Program-made: the position numbers and the translations under genes
Notes under the pieces: generated by a model
The model's input: the letters and a program-made list of their open reading frames with translations, nothing else
Databases searched by the model: none
What the model was told of the DNA's origin: nothing
Shown: positions 24,269 to 36,984 of the stretch, piece by piece
Position numbering within the stretch: the stretch's first letter is position 1
Layout of the letters: every line of letters begins with the position of its first letter
NCBI GenBank assembly: GCA_021784595.1
Contig: JAJYHT010000072.1
Location: forward strand, 38,829 to 102,828
Direction of reading: 5' to 3'
Source of the DNA: Bacillota bacterium
Lineage (GTDB): Bacteria; Bacillota; Sulfobacillia; Sulfobacillales; Sulfobacillaceae
Length of the DNA stretch: 64,000 bases

Positions 24269-27200
24269 ATGGCGTATCCCCTGGAAAATGTGCGTCCTGA
24301 ACGCTTGAGTTTTGCCAGCATCAATGAGGTGCTTACCATGCCAAACCTCATAGCGATTCAGCAAAACTCCTATGAGTGGTTTTTGCGCGAAGGTCTCAGA
24401 GAAATGTTTCGCGACATTTCTCCAATTCAGGACTTCACCGGGAACCTGATTTTGGATTTTGTGGACTACAATCTAAAGCCCGCTAAATATAGCGTGGAAG
24501 AGTGTAAGGCGCGTGATGTGACGTACTCCGCGCCATTGCATGTGCGTGTCCGCCTAATCAACAAGGAAACGGGAGAAGTAAAAGAGCAGGATGTGTTCAT
24601 GGGAGACTTTCCGCTCATGACGGACAAGGGGACCTTCATCATTAATGGTGCCGAACGCGTCATTGTCAGTCAACTGGTGCGTTCGCCCGGCGTGTATTTT
24701 GGAGAGCAGCTGGATCCATCGGGCAAGCCTCTGTTTTTTGCGACGATTATCCCGAATCGCGGTGCCTGGCTTGAATTTGAATCGGACAGCAACGACGTCT
24801 TGTCGGTGCGTATTGATCGGACTAGGAAGTTGCCGGCGACTATATTAATGCGGGCCTTGGGATTTGGAACCGACGCCAAAATTTTGGAGGCGCTCGGGGA
24901 TGACGCCCGGATTCGCACCACCCTGGACAAGGACACCACTAAAAACGAAGAAGAAGCGTTAATTGAAATCTATCGCCGGTTGCGGCCAGGCGAGCCGCCA
25001 ACGGTAGAAAGCTCGCGCAGCTTGTTGCAGTCGTTGTTTTTTGAACCCAAACGCTACGACTTGGCGGGAGTGGGACGATACAAAATCAACAAGAAACTGG
25101 CTCTTAGGCGCCGCGTGGTTGGCACTACGGCACTAGAAGCCGTAGTCCATCCGGAAACCGGGGAAATCATAGTCCGCGAGGGAGAGCACATCGGCCGCGA
25201 GGTGGCCGAAGCTTTGGACGCTGCTCAAGTCCGGCAAATACGTGTGCAATTGCCCAACGGTCAGCAAGTGCTGTTGGTTTCCAATGGTCTTCCGGGAACG
25301 GGGACCAAAACCATAACCCGCGATGACATTATGGCCTGCTTGAATTACATGATGACCTTGTTTGATGGGATTGGCACCACTGACGATATTGACCATTTAG
25401 GCAATCGTCGTCTGCGGTCGGTCGGAGAGTTGCTGCAAAACCAGTTTCGCGTTGGCCTCAGCCGTATGGAACGGGTCGTACGCGAACGCATGACGATTCA
25501 AGACATGGAGTCGATTACGCCTCAAGCGCTAATCAACATTCGCCCGGTAGTGGCAGCAGTCAAAGAATTCTTTGGGTCGTCGCAGTTGTCACAGTTTATG
25601 GACCAGACCAATCCTTTGGCGGAGCTGACTCACAAGCGGCGATTGTCCGCGTTGGGCCCTGGAGGGTTGTCCCGGGAGCGGGCTGGATTTGAAGTGCGTG
25701 ACGTGCATCACTCGCACTATGGCCGCATGTGTCCTATTGAAACCCCAGAAGGTCCGAACATCGGGCTCATTGGATCGTTGTCGACATTCGCGAGAATTAA
25801 CGAGTTCGGGTTCATCGAAACGCCATATCGCCGGGTTGACAAAGAGCGTGCGGTGGTTACCGACGACATCGTCTACCTGACGGCAGATGAGGAAGACGAC
25901 ACGGTTATCGCGCAAGCCAATGAACCATTGACAGACGATGGACATTTCGTGGCTGAACGGGTAACTGTGCGTTCGCGGCACGAAATTCTGGAAGAGACGC
26001 CCGAGCGAGTGGATTACATGGATGTTTCGCCGAAACAGGTGGTATCCATCGCAACCGCGTTGATTCCCTTTTTAGAGCATGACGATGCTAACCGAGCTTT
26101 GATGGGAGCAAACATGCAACGCCAGGCAGTCCCTTTGTTAGTAACGGATTCGCCTGTGGTTGGCACCGGCATGGAAGGCAAGGCGGCCATAGATTCTGGA
26201 GTGGTGGCCATTGCTGAGAAGGCGGGCGTGGTGGACAGGGTGGCATCTGACCAAATTGTCATCAAGAATGATGACCATACGATTTCCACACACAAACTGT
26301 TGAAGTTCACCCGGTCTAACCAAGGGACCTGCATTAACCAAAAACCCATTGCCTTCAAAGGGCAGCGAGTGCTGCCCGGTGATGTGATAGCCGACGGACC
26401 CTCGACGGACAAAGGCGAATTAGCCTTAGGACGTAACGTGTTGGTCGCTTTCATGCCGTGGGAAGGGTACAACTACGAAGACGCCATTTTGTTGAGTGAA
26501 AAATTGGTCAAGGACGATGTGTTCACGTCGATTCACATAGAGGAATACGAATGCGACGCGCGCGACACCAAACTAGGTCCCGAAGAGATCACGCGTGACA
26601 TTCCGAACGTAGGTGAGGAAGTTCTGCGCGATTTGGACGACCGCGGGATTATTCGCATTGGGGCTGAAGTGCGTCCGGGTGACATCCTAGTAGGCAAAGT
26701 GACGCCAAAGGGAGAAACCGAACTAACTGCGGAAGAACGACTATTGCGGGCCATCTTTGGCGAAAAGGCTCGCGAAGTGCGCGACACTTCGTTGCGGGTT
26801 CCCCATGGAGAGTCTGGGATTATCGTGGATGTTAAGGTGTTCACCCGAGAACAAGGCGACGAGTTGTCCCCAGGAGTCAATCAGCTAGTCCAAGTCTACA
26901 TTGCACAAAAGCGAAAAATCTCCGAAGGCGACAAGATGGCCGGGCGTCACGGGAACAAAGGGGTCATTTCACGCATCCTGCCAGAGGAGGATATGCCCTT
27001 TATGCCTGATGGGACACCCGTGGAAATTGTCTTAAACCCGTTGGGCGTGCCTAGCCGCATGAATATCGGGCAAGTACTGGAAACGCACTTGGGTTGGGCT
27101 GCGCGTGCTCTAGGACTGAAAGTCGCAACCCCCGTATTTGATGGGGCGGGCGAGCAAGATATGATCGATATGTTGCAACGTGCCAATTTGCCCGTATCGG

Positions 27201-27922
27201 GCAAAACGGTTTTGTATGACGGGCGCACAGGAGAGTCTTTTGACCGGGAAATCACGGTGGGGATTGTCTATATGCTAAAGCTAGCTCACTTGGTGGATGA
27301 CAAAATCCATGCGCGGTCTACTGGCCCATACTCGCTGGTGACCCAACAGCCTTTGGGCGGCAAGGCGCAATTTGGCGGACAGCGCTTTGGCGAGATGGAA
27401 GTTTGGGCTCTGGAAGCGTATGGTGCCGCCTACACCCTGCAAGAACTTTTGACGGTGAAATCAGATGACATCGTAGGTCGCGTGAAAACCTACGAGGCCA
27501 TTGTCAAAGGAGAAAATGTGCCGGAACCAGGAGTGCCTGAGTCCTTTAAGGTGCTCATCAAGGAGTTGCAGAGTCTGTGTCTGGACGTCAAAATCCTGAA
27601 CGAGCTTGACGAAGAAATCGAACTGCGCGAGCTTGATGACGAACCGACCCATGACGGCCGTACCTTTGAGCTCTTGCCCGAAGGCATCGAGGACACTGAA
27701 GGTCAGGAATTGCATCGCCTTATGGAAGATTCGGTCGGAGGTCGGCCGGAATCGTTTGAACCAGGGGCTGGCATGAATTTCGACCATGAGGCGGAAACCG
27801 CATATGCCTTCTTGAGAAAAGGCAGTCAGGCCGAAGTCGAGGTCGAGGTCGAGGTCGAAACTGCAGACGACGGCGATGAACCAGAAATCGACGTTGAGGA
27901 CGAGGACGAAGACGATTTCTAA
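24269..27922 (+). CDS. rpoB: RNA polymerase beta subunit
   Basis: 1217 residues, starting [20 protein letters not shown]. The rifampicin-pocket segment [20 protein letters not shown] is of the drug-sensitive type (Asp, His and Ser at the usual resistance positions). Catalytic-centre and switch motifs such as [26 protein letters not shown] and [20 protein letters not shown] are present. The C-terminus carries an acidic extension with EVEVEVEVE encoded by a tandem GTCGAG repeat, then [18 protein letters not shown]. Confidence 0.98.
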   Translation: MAYPLENVRPERLSFASINEVLTMPNLIAIQQNSYEWFLREGLREMFRDISPIQDFTGNLILDFVDYNLKPAKYSVEECKARDVTYSAPLHVRVRLINKETGEVKEQDVFMGDFPLMTDKGTFIINGAERVIVSQLVRSPGVYFGEQLDPSGKPLFFATIIPNRGAWLEFESDSNDVLSVRIDRTRKLPATILMRALGFGTDAKILEALGDDARIRTTLDKDTTKNEEEALIEIYRRLRPGEPPTVESSRSLLQSLFFEPKRYDLAGVGRYKINKKLALRRRVVGTTALEAVVHPETGEIIVREGEHIGREVAEALDAAQVRQIRVQLPNGQQVLLVSNGLPGTGTKTITRDDIMACLNYMMTLFDGIGTTDDIDHLGNRRLRSVGELLQNQFRVGLSRMERVVRERMTIQDMESITPQALINIRPVVAAVKEFFGSSQLSQFMDQTNPLAELTHKRRLSALGPGGLSRERAGFEVRDVHHSHYGRMCPIETPEGPNIGLIGSLSTFARINEFGFIETPYRRVDKERAVVTDDIVYLTADEEDDTVIAQANEPLTDDGHFVAERVTVRSRHEILEETPERVDYMDVSPKQVVSIATALIPFLEHDDANRALMGANMQRQAVPLLVTDSPVVGTGMEGKAAIDSGVVAIAEKAGVVDRVASDQIVIKNDDHTISTHKLLKFTRSNQGTCINQKPIAFKGQRVLPGDVIADGPSTDKGELALGRNVLVAFMPWEGYNYEDAILLSEKLVKDDVFTSIHIEEYECDARDTKLGPEEITRDIPNVGEEVLRDLDDRGIIRIGAEVRPGDILVGKVTPKGETELTAEERLLRAIFGEKAREVRDTSLRVPHGESGIIVDVKVFTREQGDELSPGVNQLVQVYIAQKRKISEGDKMAGRHGNKGVISRILPEEDMPFMPDGTPVEIVLNPLGVPSRMNIGQVLETHLGWAARALGLKVATPVFDGAGEQDMIDMLQRANLPVSGKTVLYDGRTGESFDREITVGIVYMLKLAHLVDDKIHARSTGPYSLVTQQPLGGKAQFGGQRFGEMEVWALEAYGAAYTLQELLTVKSDDIVGRVKTYEAIVKGENVPEPGVPESFKVLIKELQSLCLDVKILNELDEEIELRELDDEPTHDGRTFELLPEGIEDTEGQELHRLMEDSVGGRPESFEPGAGMNFDHEAETAYAFLRKGSQAEVEVEVEVETADDGDEPEIDVEDEDEDDF

Positions 27923-27941
27923 ACCGGGAGGGACTGGTTGA

Positions 27942-30900
27942 ATGCTGGATGTCAATAACTTTGACTCGATGCGGATTGCTCTTGCGTCACCGGAGCAGAT
28001 CCGGGAATGGTCCAAGGGAGAAGTCAAAAAACCGGAGACCATTAACTATCGCACACTGAAACCAGAGCGAGAAGGCCTGTTTTGTGAAAAAATCTTTGGA
28101 CCCCAAAAAGATTGGGAATGCCATTGCGGCAAATATAAGAGGGTCCGATATAAAGGCGTAGTTTGTGACCGCTGCGGCGTAGAAGTCACTCGGTCCAAGG
28201 TGCGTCGGGAAAGGATGGGCCACATTGAATTAGCGGCTCCAGTTTCCCACATTTGGTATTTCAAAGGGATTCCCTCCCGGATGGGGCTTATTTTAGACAT
28301 GTCTCCGAGGGCATTGGAAAAAGTCCTCTATTTTGCAGCCTATGTGGTTATTGAGCCAGGAACCACTCCGCTGATGAAAAAACAGCTTTTAGTGGAGTCC
28401 GAATATCGAGAGTATCGAGAAAAATATGGGACCCACTTTAGGGCTGCGATGGGCGCGGAAGCCGTTAAAGAGTTGCTGGTGGAGCTTGATCTTGAAGTGT
28501 TGAGCGCAGAACTTCGAGAAGAATTGGGCAGTTCTAGTGGGCAGCGGCGAATTCGAGCCATTCGCCGGTTGGAAGTGGTCGAAGCGTTTCGCCTTTCTGG
28601 GAATCGGCCTGAGTGGATGATTCTCGACGTGATCCCGGTCATTCCGCCTGATTTACGCCCCATGGTGCAATTGGACGGAGGGCGGTTTGCGACTTCTGAC
28701 TTGAACGACTTGTACCGTCGCGTGATTAACCGCAACAATCGCTTAAAGAGACTTTTGGATCTAGGAGCGCCAGATATTATTGTGCGCAATGAGAAGCGAA
28801 TGCTGCAAGAAGCGGTTGATGCGCTAATCGATAACGGGCGTCGAGGGCGGCCAGTCACCGGGCCCGGCAACAGGCCGCTAAAATCGTTGTCGGACATGCT
28901 TAAAGGAAAGCAGGGCCGATTTCGACAAAACCTTTTGGGCAAGCGCGTAGACTATTCTGGGCGATCAGTCATTGTGGTCGGCCCTAAACTTAAGATGCAC
29001 CAATGCGGACTTCCCAAAGAAATGGCGCTCGAGCTGTTCAAGCCATTTGTCATGAAGAAATTGGTCAACGAGGGGTACGCTCACAACATCAAATCGGCCA
29101 AGCGCATGGTAGAACGGGTGCGCCCCGAGGTGTGGGATGTTTTGGAAGACGTTATCCGAGAGCACCCAGTATTGCTGAACCGGGCTCCCACATTGCATCG
29201 TCTGGGCATCCAAGCGTTTGAGCCCGTTCTGGTGGAAGGTCGAGCGATCCAAATCCATCCTTTGGTTTGTACCGCATACAACGCGGACTTTGACGGAGAC
29301 CAAATGGCGGTGCATGTTCCCCTGTCTGCCGAAGCGCAGGCCGAGGCGCGTGTGCTGATGCTGTCGTCACAAAATATCCTCAATCCTAAAGATGGCCGTC
29401 CTGTGGTCACGCCAACCCAAGATATGGTCATTGGGTCTTACTATCTGACGATGGACTTAGATGGTGCTAAAGGCGAAGGCATGTTGCTGGCCGATGTTAA
29501 AGAAGGCGAGATGGCATATCAAGCGGGTGTTTTGGATCTGCATGCCAAAATCCGCATGCGATACGACGGTGAGCTCCGTGCATCAACTCTAGGGCGGTTT
29601 TTGTTCAACGATGCCTTGCCAAAGGAACTCCGATTTGTTGACAAGGTAGTGGATCGGAAAATATTAGCAACCATCGTGGCGGATACTTTTCGCATCTTTG
29701 GAAACCAAATCACCGCTGAGGTTCTAGACCGAATCAAAGCACTGGGATTTTCCTACGCGACACGTGCTGGTGTCACGGTAGCCGTCTCTGACATTCACAT
29801 TCCTGAGGCCAAAAAACAGATCATCCAGGAAGCGGAGGCCGAGGTAGCTTTGCTTGCACGGCAATATCGCCGAGGGTTGATTACAGCGGACGAAAGATAT
29901 GAGCGCGTCATTGAAATTTGGACGCGGGCCAAAGAGCGAGTGACTGCATCGTTGATGGAGAAGATGGACCGGTCCAACTCGGTGTTCATGATGGTGACCT
30001 CGGGAGCTCGTGGTAATGTGCAGCAAATCTCGCAGCTGGCGGGCATGCGCGGACTGATGGCGGACCCCTCTGGACGCATTATCGAATTGCCTATTCGGGC
30101 GAATTTCCGAGAAGGCTTGACCGTGCTCGAATATTTCACCTCCACGCACGGAGCCCGCAAGGGCCTGGCCGATACGGCGCTTAGAACGGCTGACTCGGGA
30201 TACCTGACCCGCCGACTAGTCGATGTGGCCCAAGATGTCATTGTGCGCGAGATGGACTGCGGGAGCACTACCGGAACCCTCGTGTCCGAGGTGCGGGACG
30301 GTGGCCAGATCATTGAGGTTCTTTATGATCGCTTAGTCGGCAGAGTGTCTGCGCAGACGCTGACTGATCCCACCACCGGGCGTCCTATCATTGAACCGAA
30401 TGACCTGATTGGGGAAGATGATGCAGCGGCGATCGTCGATGCGGGCTTTACTGAAGTAAGGGTACGCTCTGTACTGACCTGCCAGTCTCGGTTTGGCGTG
30501 TGTGTCGCCTGCTATGGCCGCAACTTGGCGACAGGCCACATTGTTGAAGTCGGTGAAGCCGTGGGCATTATTGCAGCTCAGAGCATCGGCGAACCCGGCA
30601 CGCAGCTGACGATGCGAACCTTTCACATGGGCGGCGTAGCGGGTGACGACATTACTCAAGGTCTGCCGCGGGTGGAAGAATTGTTCGAGGCCCGCAAGCC
30701 CAAAGGCCAGGCCATTATTGCTGAAGCGGCCGGGACTGTGCACATTGGCGAGAACCGCGGCCGTCGAGAGATTGTCATTACTTCGGACGGCGAGGCTGAG
30801 GCTCAAGCTTACCCCATTCCCTTCGGGTCGCGCATTAAAGTGCGCGAGGGCCAAGCCGTGGCGGAAGGCCAGGAACTGACTGAAGGCTCGGTTAACCCGC

Positions 30901-31415
30901 ATGATCTCTTGCGCGTTCTTGGCCCCCATGGAGTACAGGAATATCTCTTGCATGAAGTGCAACGCGTCTATCGCGTTCAGGGCGTCGACATCAACGATAA
31001 ACACATCGAGGTCATGGTGCGTCAAATGATGCGCAAGGTCAAAGTGGATGAAGCGGGAGCAACGCACTTGCTGCCGGGCGCGCTGGTGGATCGCTTCGAC
31101 TTCGAAGATGCCAATGCCGAAGTGATCGCGCAAGGCTTGCCGCCGGCGGTAGCCAAACCTGTGGTGCTGGGGATTACCAAGGCGTCTTTGGCAACCGATT
31201 CCTTCTTGTCGGCGGCTTCATTCCAAGAGACCACTCGTGTCTTGACAGAAGCGTCCATCAAGGGCAAGCGGGATCCGTTGCTAGGATTGAAGGAAAACGT
31301 CATCATCGGGAAATTGGTGCCGGCCGGTACGGGAATGTCCCGGTACCGCAATGTAGTAATCAAGACAGACAGAGACGAAGTAGTAGAACACACGGAAACC
31401 GAACTCTATCACTAA
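27942..31415 (+). CDS. rpoC: RNA polymerase beta' subunit
   Basis: 1157 residues. The N-terminal zinc ribbon has [20 protein letters not shown]. Catalytic magnesium loop [12 protein letters not shown]. Second zinc site [13 protein letters not shown]. Trigger-loop/bridge-helix region [20 protein letters not shown]. Compact, without the large insertions of some phyla. Starts 20 bases after rpoB with GGGAGG. Confidence 0.98.
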   Translation: MLDVNNFDSMRIALASPEQIREWSKGEVKKPETINYRTLKPEREGLFCEKIFGPQKDWECHCGKYKRVRYKGVVCDRCGVEVTRSKVRRERMGHIELAAPVSHIWYFKGIPSRMGLILDMSPRALEKVLYFAAYVVIEPGTTPLMKKQLLVESEYREYREKYGTHFRAAMGAEAVKELLVELDLEVLSAELREELGSSSGQRRIRAIRRLEVVEAFRLSGNRPEWMILDVIPVIPPDLRPMVQLDGGRFATSDLNDLYRRVINRNNRLKRLLDLGAPDIIVRNEKRMLQEAVDALIDNGRRGRPVTGPGNRPLKSLSDMLKGKQGRFRQNLLGKRVDYSGRSVIVVGPKLKMHQCGLPKEMALELFKPFVMKKLVNEGYAHNIKSAKRMVERVRPEVWDVLEDVIREHPVLLNRAPTLHRLGIQAFEPVLVEGRAIQIHPLVCTAYNADFDGDQMAVHVPLSAEAQAEARVLMLSSQNILNPKDGRPVVTPTQDMVIGSYYLTMDLDGAKGEGMLLADVKEGEMAYQAGVLDLHAKIRMRYDGELRASTLGRFLFNDALPKELRFVDKVVDRKILATIVADTFRIFGNQITAEVLDRIKALGFSYATRAGVTVAVSDIHIPEAKKQIIQEAEAEVALLARQYRRGLITADERYERVIEIWTRAKERVTASLMEKMDRSNSVFMMVTSGARGNVQQISQLAGMRGLMADPSGRIIELPIRANFREGLTVLEYFTSTHGARKGLADTALRTADSGYLTRRLVDVAQDVIVREMDCGSTTGTLVSEVRDGGQIIEVLYDRLVGRVSAQTLTDPTTGRPIIEPNDLIGEDDAAAIVDAGFTEVRVRSVLTCQSRFGVCVACYGRNLATGHIVEVGEAVGIIAAQSIGEPGTQLTMRTFHMGGVAGDDITQGLPRVEELFEARKPKGQAIIAEAAGTVHIGENRGRREIVITSDGEAEAQAYPIPFGSRIKVREGQAVAEGQELTEGSVNPHDLLRVLGPHGVQEYLLHEVQRVYRVQGVDINDKHIEVMVRQMMRKVKVDEAGATHLLPGALVDRFDFEDANAEVIAQGLPPAVAKPVVLGITKASLATDSFLSAASFQETTRVLTEASIKGKRDPLLGLKENVIIGKLVPAGTGMSRYRNVVIKTDRDEVVEHTETELYH

Positions 31416-31432
31416 ATAGGAGGGGGTGTGGA

Positions 31433-31461
31433 TTGACACGCCCCCTTGCCGGTGATAAAAT
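31433..31461 (+). promoter_or_regulatory. Promoter of the str/S10 genes
   Basis: TTGACA (31433-31438), a 17-base spacer, TAAAAT (31456-31461): the best-matching promoter in the window, 17 bases after rpoC. Its -35 region overlaps a GC-rich inverted repeat (AGGGGGTGT with ACACGCCCCCT, one bulge; 31419-31446) that could end rpoBC transcription. Confidence 0.85.
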
Positions 31462-31502
31462 CTTCGAGTGTGTCTCAGCCTGTTTAGCCGGGAGGATAGG
31501 CA

Positions 31503-31781
31503 ATGGAAACCGATCCGCTTCGGGATCCCCGGCAACGCGTTGTCGGAACACGAGAGACTTTGAAAAAAATTGGTCAGAATAGCGTGGTGCGCGTATACGT
31601 CGCGAAGGACTCCGACGCCAGGTTGGTGCAAGAAGTCTTGACAGTATGCCAAGCCCGCCGAGTACCTCTGTATTATATTGATTCTATGGCTGAATTAGGG
31701 CGCTTATGTGGGATAGAGGTGGCAGCCGCCTGCGCGGCGGTGATCGTGCCGCGACCTGCAAAATCAACGGAAGGGGGATGA
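31503..31781 (+). CDS. L7Ae-family ribosomal protein (YbxF-like)
   Basis: 92 residues. [18 protein letters not shown], then [20 protein letters not shown], is the L7Ae/L30e kink-turn-binding fold seen in Firmicute YbxF/YlxQ proteins. The position between rpoC and rpsL is characteristic of YbxF (rplGB). Binds kink-turn RNA, probably in or near the ribosome. GGGAGG upstream of the ATG; first gene after the str promoter. Confidence 0.85.
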   Translation: METDPLRDPRQRVVGTRETLKKIGQNSVVRVYVAKDSDARLVQEVLTVCQARRVPLYYIDSMAELGRLCGIEVAAACAAVIVPRPAKSTEGG

Positions 31782-31785
31782 TGCT

Positions 31786-32172
31786 GTGCCGACCATTAAT
31801 CAATTGATACGCCATGGCCGTAAAAAGTCGCACAAGAAGTCTACTGCGCCAGCGTTGCGGAGCAACCCTCAAAAACGAGGTGTCTGTGTCAGTGTCAAAA
31901 CCGTAACGCCTAAAAAACCAAATTCGGCGTTGCGTAAAGTGGCCCGCGTGCGTTTAACCAACGGCGAGGAGATTACGGCATATATTCCGGGAATCGGACA
32001 CAATCTGCAAGAACACTCGGTGGTCTTAGTCCGGGGTGGCCGTGTGCGAGATCTTCCGGGAGTTCGTTACCACATCATTCGGGGCACGTTAGATACGGGT
32101 GGGGTGCAAAAGCGGCAACAAGGGCGTTCTAAGTATGGTGCGAAAAAGAATCAGCCCACAGGCAAGAAGTAG
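31786..32172 (+). CDS. rpsL: Ribosomal protein S12
   Basis: 128 residues, GTG start. [18 protein letters not shown] includes the Lys/Pro positions tied to streptomycin response, in wild-type form, and [15 protein letters not shown] follows. Decoding-centre protein. Confidence 0.98.
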   Translation: MPTINQLIRHGRKKSHKKSTAPALRSNPQKRGVCVSVKTVTPKKPNSALRKVARVRLTNGEEITAYIPGIGHNLQEHSVVLVRGGRVRDLPGVRYHIIRGTLDTGGVQKRQQGRSKYGAKKNQPTGKK

Positions 32173-32182
32173 GAGGTAGAGG

Positions 32183-32653
32183 ATGCCAAGGCGAGGATCG
32201 ATTACTCCCCGTGAGGTTACACCAGATACTATGTACCAAAGTCCCATGGTGGCCCAGGTGATTAATAAGGTGATGCAGCACGGCAAAAAGAATTTGGCCG
32301 AACGCATTGTATACGGTGCGCTAAATATTGTGGCCGAAAAAACCGGAAAAGATGCAGTGGAAGTATTTGATGCGGCATTAAAAAATGCCACGCCGCTTTT
32401 GGAAGTTCGGCCGCGCCGCGTAGGTGGAGCCACATACCAAGTTCCTATGGAAGTTAGGGCTAGTCGGCGCACATCGCTTGCGGTCCGTTGGATCGTGAAC
32501 TATGCGCGGGCACGCGGGGAGCGGACTATGCAAGAGCGACTGGCGGCGGAACTGATTGATGCGTCCCAAAATGCTGGTGGAGCGGTTAAAAAGCGGGATG
32601 AGACTCACCGCATGGCAGAATCGAACAAAGCATTTGCGCACTACCGCTGGTAG
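32183..32653 (+). CDS. rpsG: Ribosomal protein S7
   Basis: 156 residues. [20 protein letters not shown] and the [16 protein letters not shown] segment [16 protein letters not shown], ending with the [15 protein letters not shown] tail. Nucleates the 30S head. 10 bases after rpsL, with AGGAGGTAG. Confidence 0.98.
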   Translation: MPRRGSITPREVTPDTMYQSPMVAQVINKVMQHGKKNLAERIVYGALNIVAEKTGKDAVEVFDAALKNATPLLEVRPRRVGGATYQVPMEVRASRRTSLAVRWIVNYARARGERTMQERLAAELIDASQNAGGAVKKRDETHRMAESNKAFAHYRW

Positions 32654-32671
32654 AAGGGAGTTCCCTAGATC

Positions 32672-34747
32672 ATGGCTCGTTCTTTTGCGCTAGAAAACAC
32701 GCGTAATATTGGCATTATGGCCCACATTGACGCCGGCAAAACTACAACCACCGAGCGCATTCTGTTCTACACAGGGCGGGTGCACAAACTGGGGGAAGTG
32801 CACGAAGGCACTGCCACCATGGACTGGATGGTTCAAGAGCAGGAGCGCGGCATTACTATTACGTCGGCTGCGACCACTGCCCAATGGAAGAATCATCGCA
32901 TCAACATTATCGACACGCCCGGCCACGTGGACTTCACAGTTGAAGTAGAGCGCTCGCTGCGCGTCCTAGATGGCGCAATCGCCGTGTTTGATGCGAAAGG
33001 TGGGGTTGAACCACAGTCTGAAACCGTGTGGCGTCAGGCTGACAAGTATGGCGTTCCGCGTATAGCCTACATTAACAAGATGGACATTGTAGGAGCGGAT
33101 TTTGACATGTGCGTCAATCAAATTCGTTCTCGATTAGGGGCTAACCCAGTCGCTATCCAATGGCCGGTGGGAGCTGAGGATAGCTTTCGCGGCATTGTAG
33201 ATTTGGTGCGTATGGAGGCCTATTTCTACTTGGATGATTTGGGTACTCGCGGCGAATACGAGCCCATTCCGGCCGATTTGGCAGATGTTTGTCAAGAACG
33301 TCACCAAATGCTCTTGGAAGCGTGTGCCGATATGGACGATCAGTTGATGGAAAAATATCTTGATGGCGAAACCATAAGCATGGAGGAAATTCGAGCGGCT
33401 CTGCGTCATGGCACGTTGACCAACAGTCTAGTACCAGTGCTGTGTGGATCATCGTACCGCAATAAAGGAGTCCAGCCACTGCTTGACGCGGTGGTCGACT
33501 ATTTGCCATCGCCCTTGGATATTGGCGCCGTCAAAGGCCACAACCCGTCTGATGGGACCGTCTTGACCCGGGAGGTATCCGACGCCGAACCATTTTCGGC
33601 ATTGGCGTTCAAGATAATGACTGATCCCTTTGTCGGAAAACTGGCCTTCTTTCGGGTGTACTCGGGAACCTTAAGCTCAGGATCCTACGTCTATAATGTG
33701 ACTAAGGGTCGGCGCGAGCGGATTGGCCGAATTTTGCAGATGCATGCCAATCACCGCGAAGAAATCACTACGGTTTACACAGGTGATATCGCGGCTGCCG
33801 TAGGGTTGAAAGACACTACAACCGGCGACACTTTAGCGGATGAACAGAATCCAATTTTGTTAGAATCCATGATTTTCCCCGAGCCGGTAATTTCTGTGGC
33901 TATCGAGCCCAAGACTAAGGCCGACCAGGATAAAATGGGCACGGCGTTAGCCAAGCTGGCCGAAGAAGACCCAACGTTCCGCATGTTCACCGACCAAGAA
34001 ACTGGCCAAACCATTATCTCCGGTATGGGCGAACTTCATTTGGAAATCATCGTTGACCGTCTATTGCGGGAATTTAAGGTTCAGGCCAACGTCGGCAAGC
34101 CGCAGGTTGCGTATAAAGAAACCATTCGACGACAAGTCGAGGCGGAAGGAAAGTTCATCCGCCAAACCGGTGGCCGCGGTCAGTACGGACATGTGTGGAT
34201 CCGGGTGGAGCCGTTGGAGCCGGGATCTGGATTTGAGTTTGTGAATAAAATTGTGGGAGGGGTCGTGCCTCGAGAATATATCCCGGCGGTTGAATCGGGA
34301 ATTCGAGAGGCGCTAGACAGCGGGGTGTTGGCTGGCTACCCGACCATCGATTTGCGCGCCACCATCTTTGATGGGTCCTACCATGAAGTGGACTCCAGTG
34401 AAATGGCGTTTAAAATTGCTGGATCGATAGGGTTCAAGGCGGCCGCCCAAAAGGCGAACCCGGTGTTGCTAGAGCCTATTATGGCGGTAGAAGTTGTGGT
34501 CGCTGAAGAATATATGGGCGACGTCATAGGAGATCTGAACAGCCGACGGGGTCGTATCGAGGGAATGGAGCCCAGGGCGGGGGGAGTCCAAGTCATTCAT
34601 GGCTTTGTGCCTTTAGCCGAAATGTTTGGGTATGCCACTGACCTGAGGTCGCGCACGCAAGGGCGCGGCACCTACACCATGCAATTCGCGCATTATGAAG
34701 AGGCGCCGCGGCATGTGACGGAACAAGTCATTAAAACACGCAAGTAG
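32672..34747 (+). CDS. fusA: Elongation factor G
   Basis: 691 residues. G1 [15 protein letters not shown], switch [20 protein letters not shown]4 NKMD, and domain IV with the Gly/Tyr-rich [18 protein letters not shown]-driven translocation and ribosome recycling. Single copy in the window; normal length. Confidence 0.98.
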   Translation: MARSFALENTRNIGIMAHIDAGKTTTTERILFYTGRVHKLGEVHEGTATMDWMVQEQERGITITSAATTAQWKNHRINIIDTPGHVDFTVEVERSLRVLDGAIAVFDAKGGVEPQSETVWRQADKYGVPRIAYINKMDIVGADFDMCVNQIRSRLGANPVAIQWPVGAEDSFRGIVDLVRMEAYFYLDDLGTRGEYEPIPADLADVCQERHQMLLEACADMDDQLMEKYLDGETISMEEIRAALRHGTLTNSLVPVLCGSSYRNKGVQPLLDAVVDYLPSPLDIGAVKGHNPSDGTVLTREVSDAEPFSALAFKIMTDPFVGKLAFFRVYSGTLSSGSYVYNVTKGRRERIGRILQMHANHREEITTVYTGDIAAAVGLKDTTTGDTLADEQNPILLESMIFPEPVISVAIEPKTKADQDKMGTALAKLAEEDPTFRMFTDQETGQTIISGMGELHLEIIVDRLLREFKVQANVGKPQVAYKETIRRQVEAEGKFIRQTGGRGQYGHVWIRVEPLEPGSGFEFVNKIVGGVVPREYIPAVESGIREALDSGVLAGYPTIDLRATIFDGSYHEVDSSEMAFKIAGSIGFKAAAQKANPVLLEPIMAVEVVVAEEYMGDVIGDLNSRRGRIEGMEPRAGGVQVIHGFVPLAEMFGYATDLRSRTQGRGTYTMQFAHYEEAPRHVTEQVIKTRK

Positions 34748-34786
34748 CCTCGAATCTCGATAAATCTAAGGGAGGATTCATTCGCA

Positions 34787-35989
34787 ATGGCTAAGAAGAA
34801 GTACGAGCGCACCAAGCCCCACATTAATGTGGGCACCATCGGACACGTGGACCACGGCAAAACCACTTTGACCGCGGCAATCACTCGGGTACTATCCACC
34901 CAAGGCAAAGCGGAGTTTACCGCGTACGACCAGATCGACAAAGCTCCGGAGGAGCGCGAGCGCGGTATTACGATTGCTACCGCCCACGTGGAATATGAGA
35001 CTGACAAGCGCCACTATGCGCATGTGGACTGCCCTGGACATGCGGACTATGTAAAGAACATGATTACCGGCGCCGCTCAAATGGATGGGGCCATCCTCGT
35101 GGTGTCCGCAGCGGACGGTCCAATGCCACAGACGCGGGAACACATTTTGTTGGCGCGCCAAGTGGGCGTCCCCAACATCGTCGTGTTTCTCAACAAGGCA
35201 GATATGGTCGACGATGCCGAGCTTATGGAACTGGTAGAAATTGAGGTGCGTGAGCTCCTATCCATGTACGAGTTCCCTGGGGATGAAATTCCCGTGGTGG
35301 CCGGTTCGGCGTTAAAGGCCCTGGAATGCGGCTGTGGAAAACGGGACTGCCAGTGGTGTGGAAAGATTTGGGAACTGATGGACGCGGTGGACGACTATAT
35401 ACCGACTCCGGTTCGCGACACTGACAAGCCCTTTTTGATGCCGGTTGAAGACACTCACTCCATCACCGGTCGTGGTACTGTGGTGACGGGTCGTGTTGAG
35501 CGGGGCACGGTTAAGGTCGGCGAAGAAATCGAAATTGTCGGTTTGGTGGAAAAAGGCAAGAAGTCCGTGGTCACTGGCGTGGAGATGTTCCGCAAGACGC
35601 TTGATCAAGCGGTGGCTGGAGACAACATTGGCTGCTTGCTGCGCGGCGTGGACAAGGAAGAGGTTGAGCGGGGACAAGTTTTGGCAAAGCCCGGGAGCAT
35701 TCACCCTCACACCAAGTACAAAGCAGAGGTGTATGTGCTGTCCAAGGAAGAAGGCGGACGCCACACCCCATTTTTTAACGGATACCGCCCCCAGTTCTAC
35801 TTTCGCACCACCGACGTGACTGGTGTGGTAAACCTTCCAGAAGGTGTGGAAATGGTCATGCCTGGTGACAACATTCAGATGGAAGTAGAATTGATCGCAC
35901 CAATTGCTATGGAAGAAGGACTCAGGTTTGCCATTCGCGAGGGTGGTCGAACCGTGGGCGCCGGCGTCGTGACGGCGATTTTGGCCTAA
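34787..35989 (+). CDS. tuf: Elongation factor Tu with a cysteine-rich insertion
   Basis: 400 residues. [28 protein letters not shown] and NKADMVD mark the GTPase domain. A short Cys-rich loop ([20 protein letters not shown]) is inserted between the G5 region and [14 protein letters not shown]. Its four cysteines (C-x-C-x4-C-x2-C) look able to bind zinc. I believe related insertions occur in some other Firmicutes. Delivers aminoacyl-tRNA to the ribosome. Confidence 0.98.
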   Translation: MAKKKYERTKPHINVGTIGHVDHGKTTLTAAITRVLSTQGKAEFTAYDQIDKAPEERERGITIATAHVEYETDKRHYAHVDCPGHADYVKNMITGAAQMDGAILVVSAADGPMPQTREHILLARQVGVPNIVVFLNKADMVDDAELMELVEIEVRELLSMYEFPGDEIPVVAGSALKALECGCGKRDCQWCGKIWELMDAVDDYIPTPVRDTDKPFLMPVEDTHSITGRGTVVTGRVERGTVKVGEEIEIVGLVEKGKKSVVTGVEMFRKTLDQAVAGDNIGCLLRGVDKEEVERGQVLAKPGSIHPHTKYKAEVYVLSKEEGGRHTPFFNGYRPQFYFRTTDVTGVVNLPEGVEMVMPGDNIQMEVELIAPIAMEEGLRFAIREGGRTVGAGVVTAILA

Positions 35990-36010
35990 TCATCGAGGAG
36001 GAAAATTACG

Positions 36011-36319
36011 GTGGCCCAGCAAAAAATACGCATTAGGCTTAAGGCATTTGATCATGAGGTTCTTGATCAATCGGCAGTACGGATTGTTGAGACGGCGCGG
36101 CGCAATGGCGCTGCCGTCTCCGGTCCAGTGCCCTTGCCGACGGAAAAGACAATCTACACCATATTGACCGCACCGAACGGAGAAAAGGATATCCGAGAGC
36201 AATTTGAGCGCCGGATTCACAAGCGTTTGATTGACATTATGGATCCCAGTCAAAAGACGGTGAATGCGTTGATGCGTCTGGACCTTCCGGCCGGGGTGGA
36301 CATCGAGATTAAGCTGTAG
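36011..36319 (+). CDS. rpsJ: Ribosomal protein S10
   Basis: 102 residues, GTG start, GAGGAGG upstream. [20 protein letters not shown] and [18 protein letters not shown] are diagnostic. Also NusE in antitermination. First gene of the S10 set, 21 bases after tuf, with no separate promoter seen. Confidence 0.97.
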   Translation: MAQQKIRIRLKAFDHEVLDQSAVRIVETARRNGAAVSGPVPLPTEKTIYTILTAPNGEKDIREQFERRIHKRLIDIMDPSQKTVNALMRLDLPAGVDIEIKL

Positions 36320-36332
36320 GCGGGAGGATGTT

Positions 36333-36983
36333 ATGAAAGGGATTATTGGCACCAAAATTGGGATGACCCAAGTGTTTGATGAAACGGGCCGGGCCATTCC
36401 GGTGACCGTGATTCACGCCGAGCCAAATACTGTGGTGCGTTTACGAACGCCCGAACAAGACGGCTATGAAGCGGTGCAACTAGGAGTGGGGGCGGTGCGC
36501 GTGCATAAAATGACGCAGCCGTTGGCTAAGGATTTTCAAAAGCGCGGCATCACACCCGTAAAATATCTGCGGGAGTTTCGGCTTCCCGGTGCAACTGACT
36601 TGGTGCCGGGTTCTGCGCATCGGGTCGAGGATGCATTTGCCTCGGGGGACATGGTGGATGTGACGGGAACCAGCAAAGGCAAAGGATTTGCCGGTGTCAT
36701 TAAGCGCTGGGGATTTCACCGAGGACCTATGAGCCATGGGTCGAAATACCATCGCCGCGTTGGATCGTTAGGATCACGAACATCTGGCGGTGGAGGACGC
36801 GTGCATCCGGGCCGCAAAATGCCTGGACACATGGGGCATCGGCGGGTCACGGTGCTTAAGTTGCAGGTGGTTCGCGTGGACAGTGACCGGAACTTGTTGT
36901 TGGTGCGAGGGGCAGTTCCTGGGCCAAGGGGATCCCTGGTGATGGTGCGCGAGTCCGTGCGACAAAAGAAAGGGGCGAAGTAG
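36333..36983 (+). CDS. rplC: Ribosomal protein L3
   Basis: 216 residues. GIIGTKIGMTQVFDETGRAI and GTSKGKGFAGVIKRWGFHRG are family signatures; the central loop (GHMGHRRVT) reaches toward the peptidyl-transferase centre. Early 50S assembly protein. Confidence 0.98.
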   Translation: MKGIIGTKIGMTQVFDETGRAIPVTVIHAEPNTVVRLRTPEQDGYEAVQLGVGAVRVHKMTQPLAKDFQKRGITPVKYLREFRLPGATDLVPGSAHRVEDAFASGDMVDVTGTSKGKGFAGVIKRWGFHRGPMSHGSKYHRRVGSLGSRTSGGGGRVHPGRKMPGHMGHRRVTVLKLQVVRVDSDRNLLLVRGAVPGPRGSLVMVRESVRQKKGAK

Positions 36984-36984
36984 C

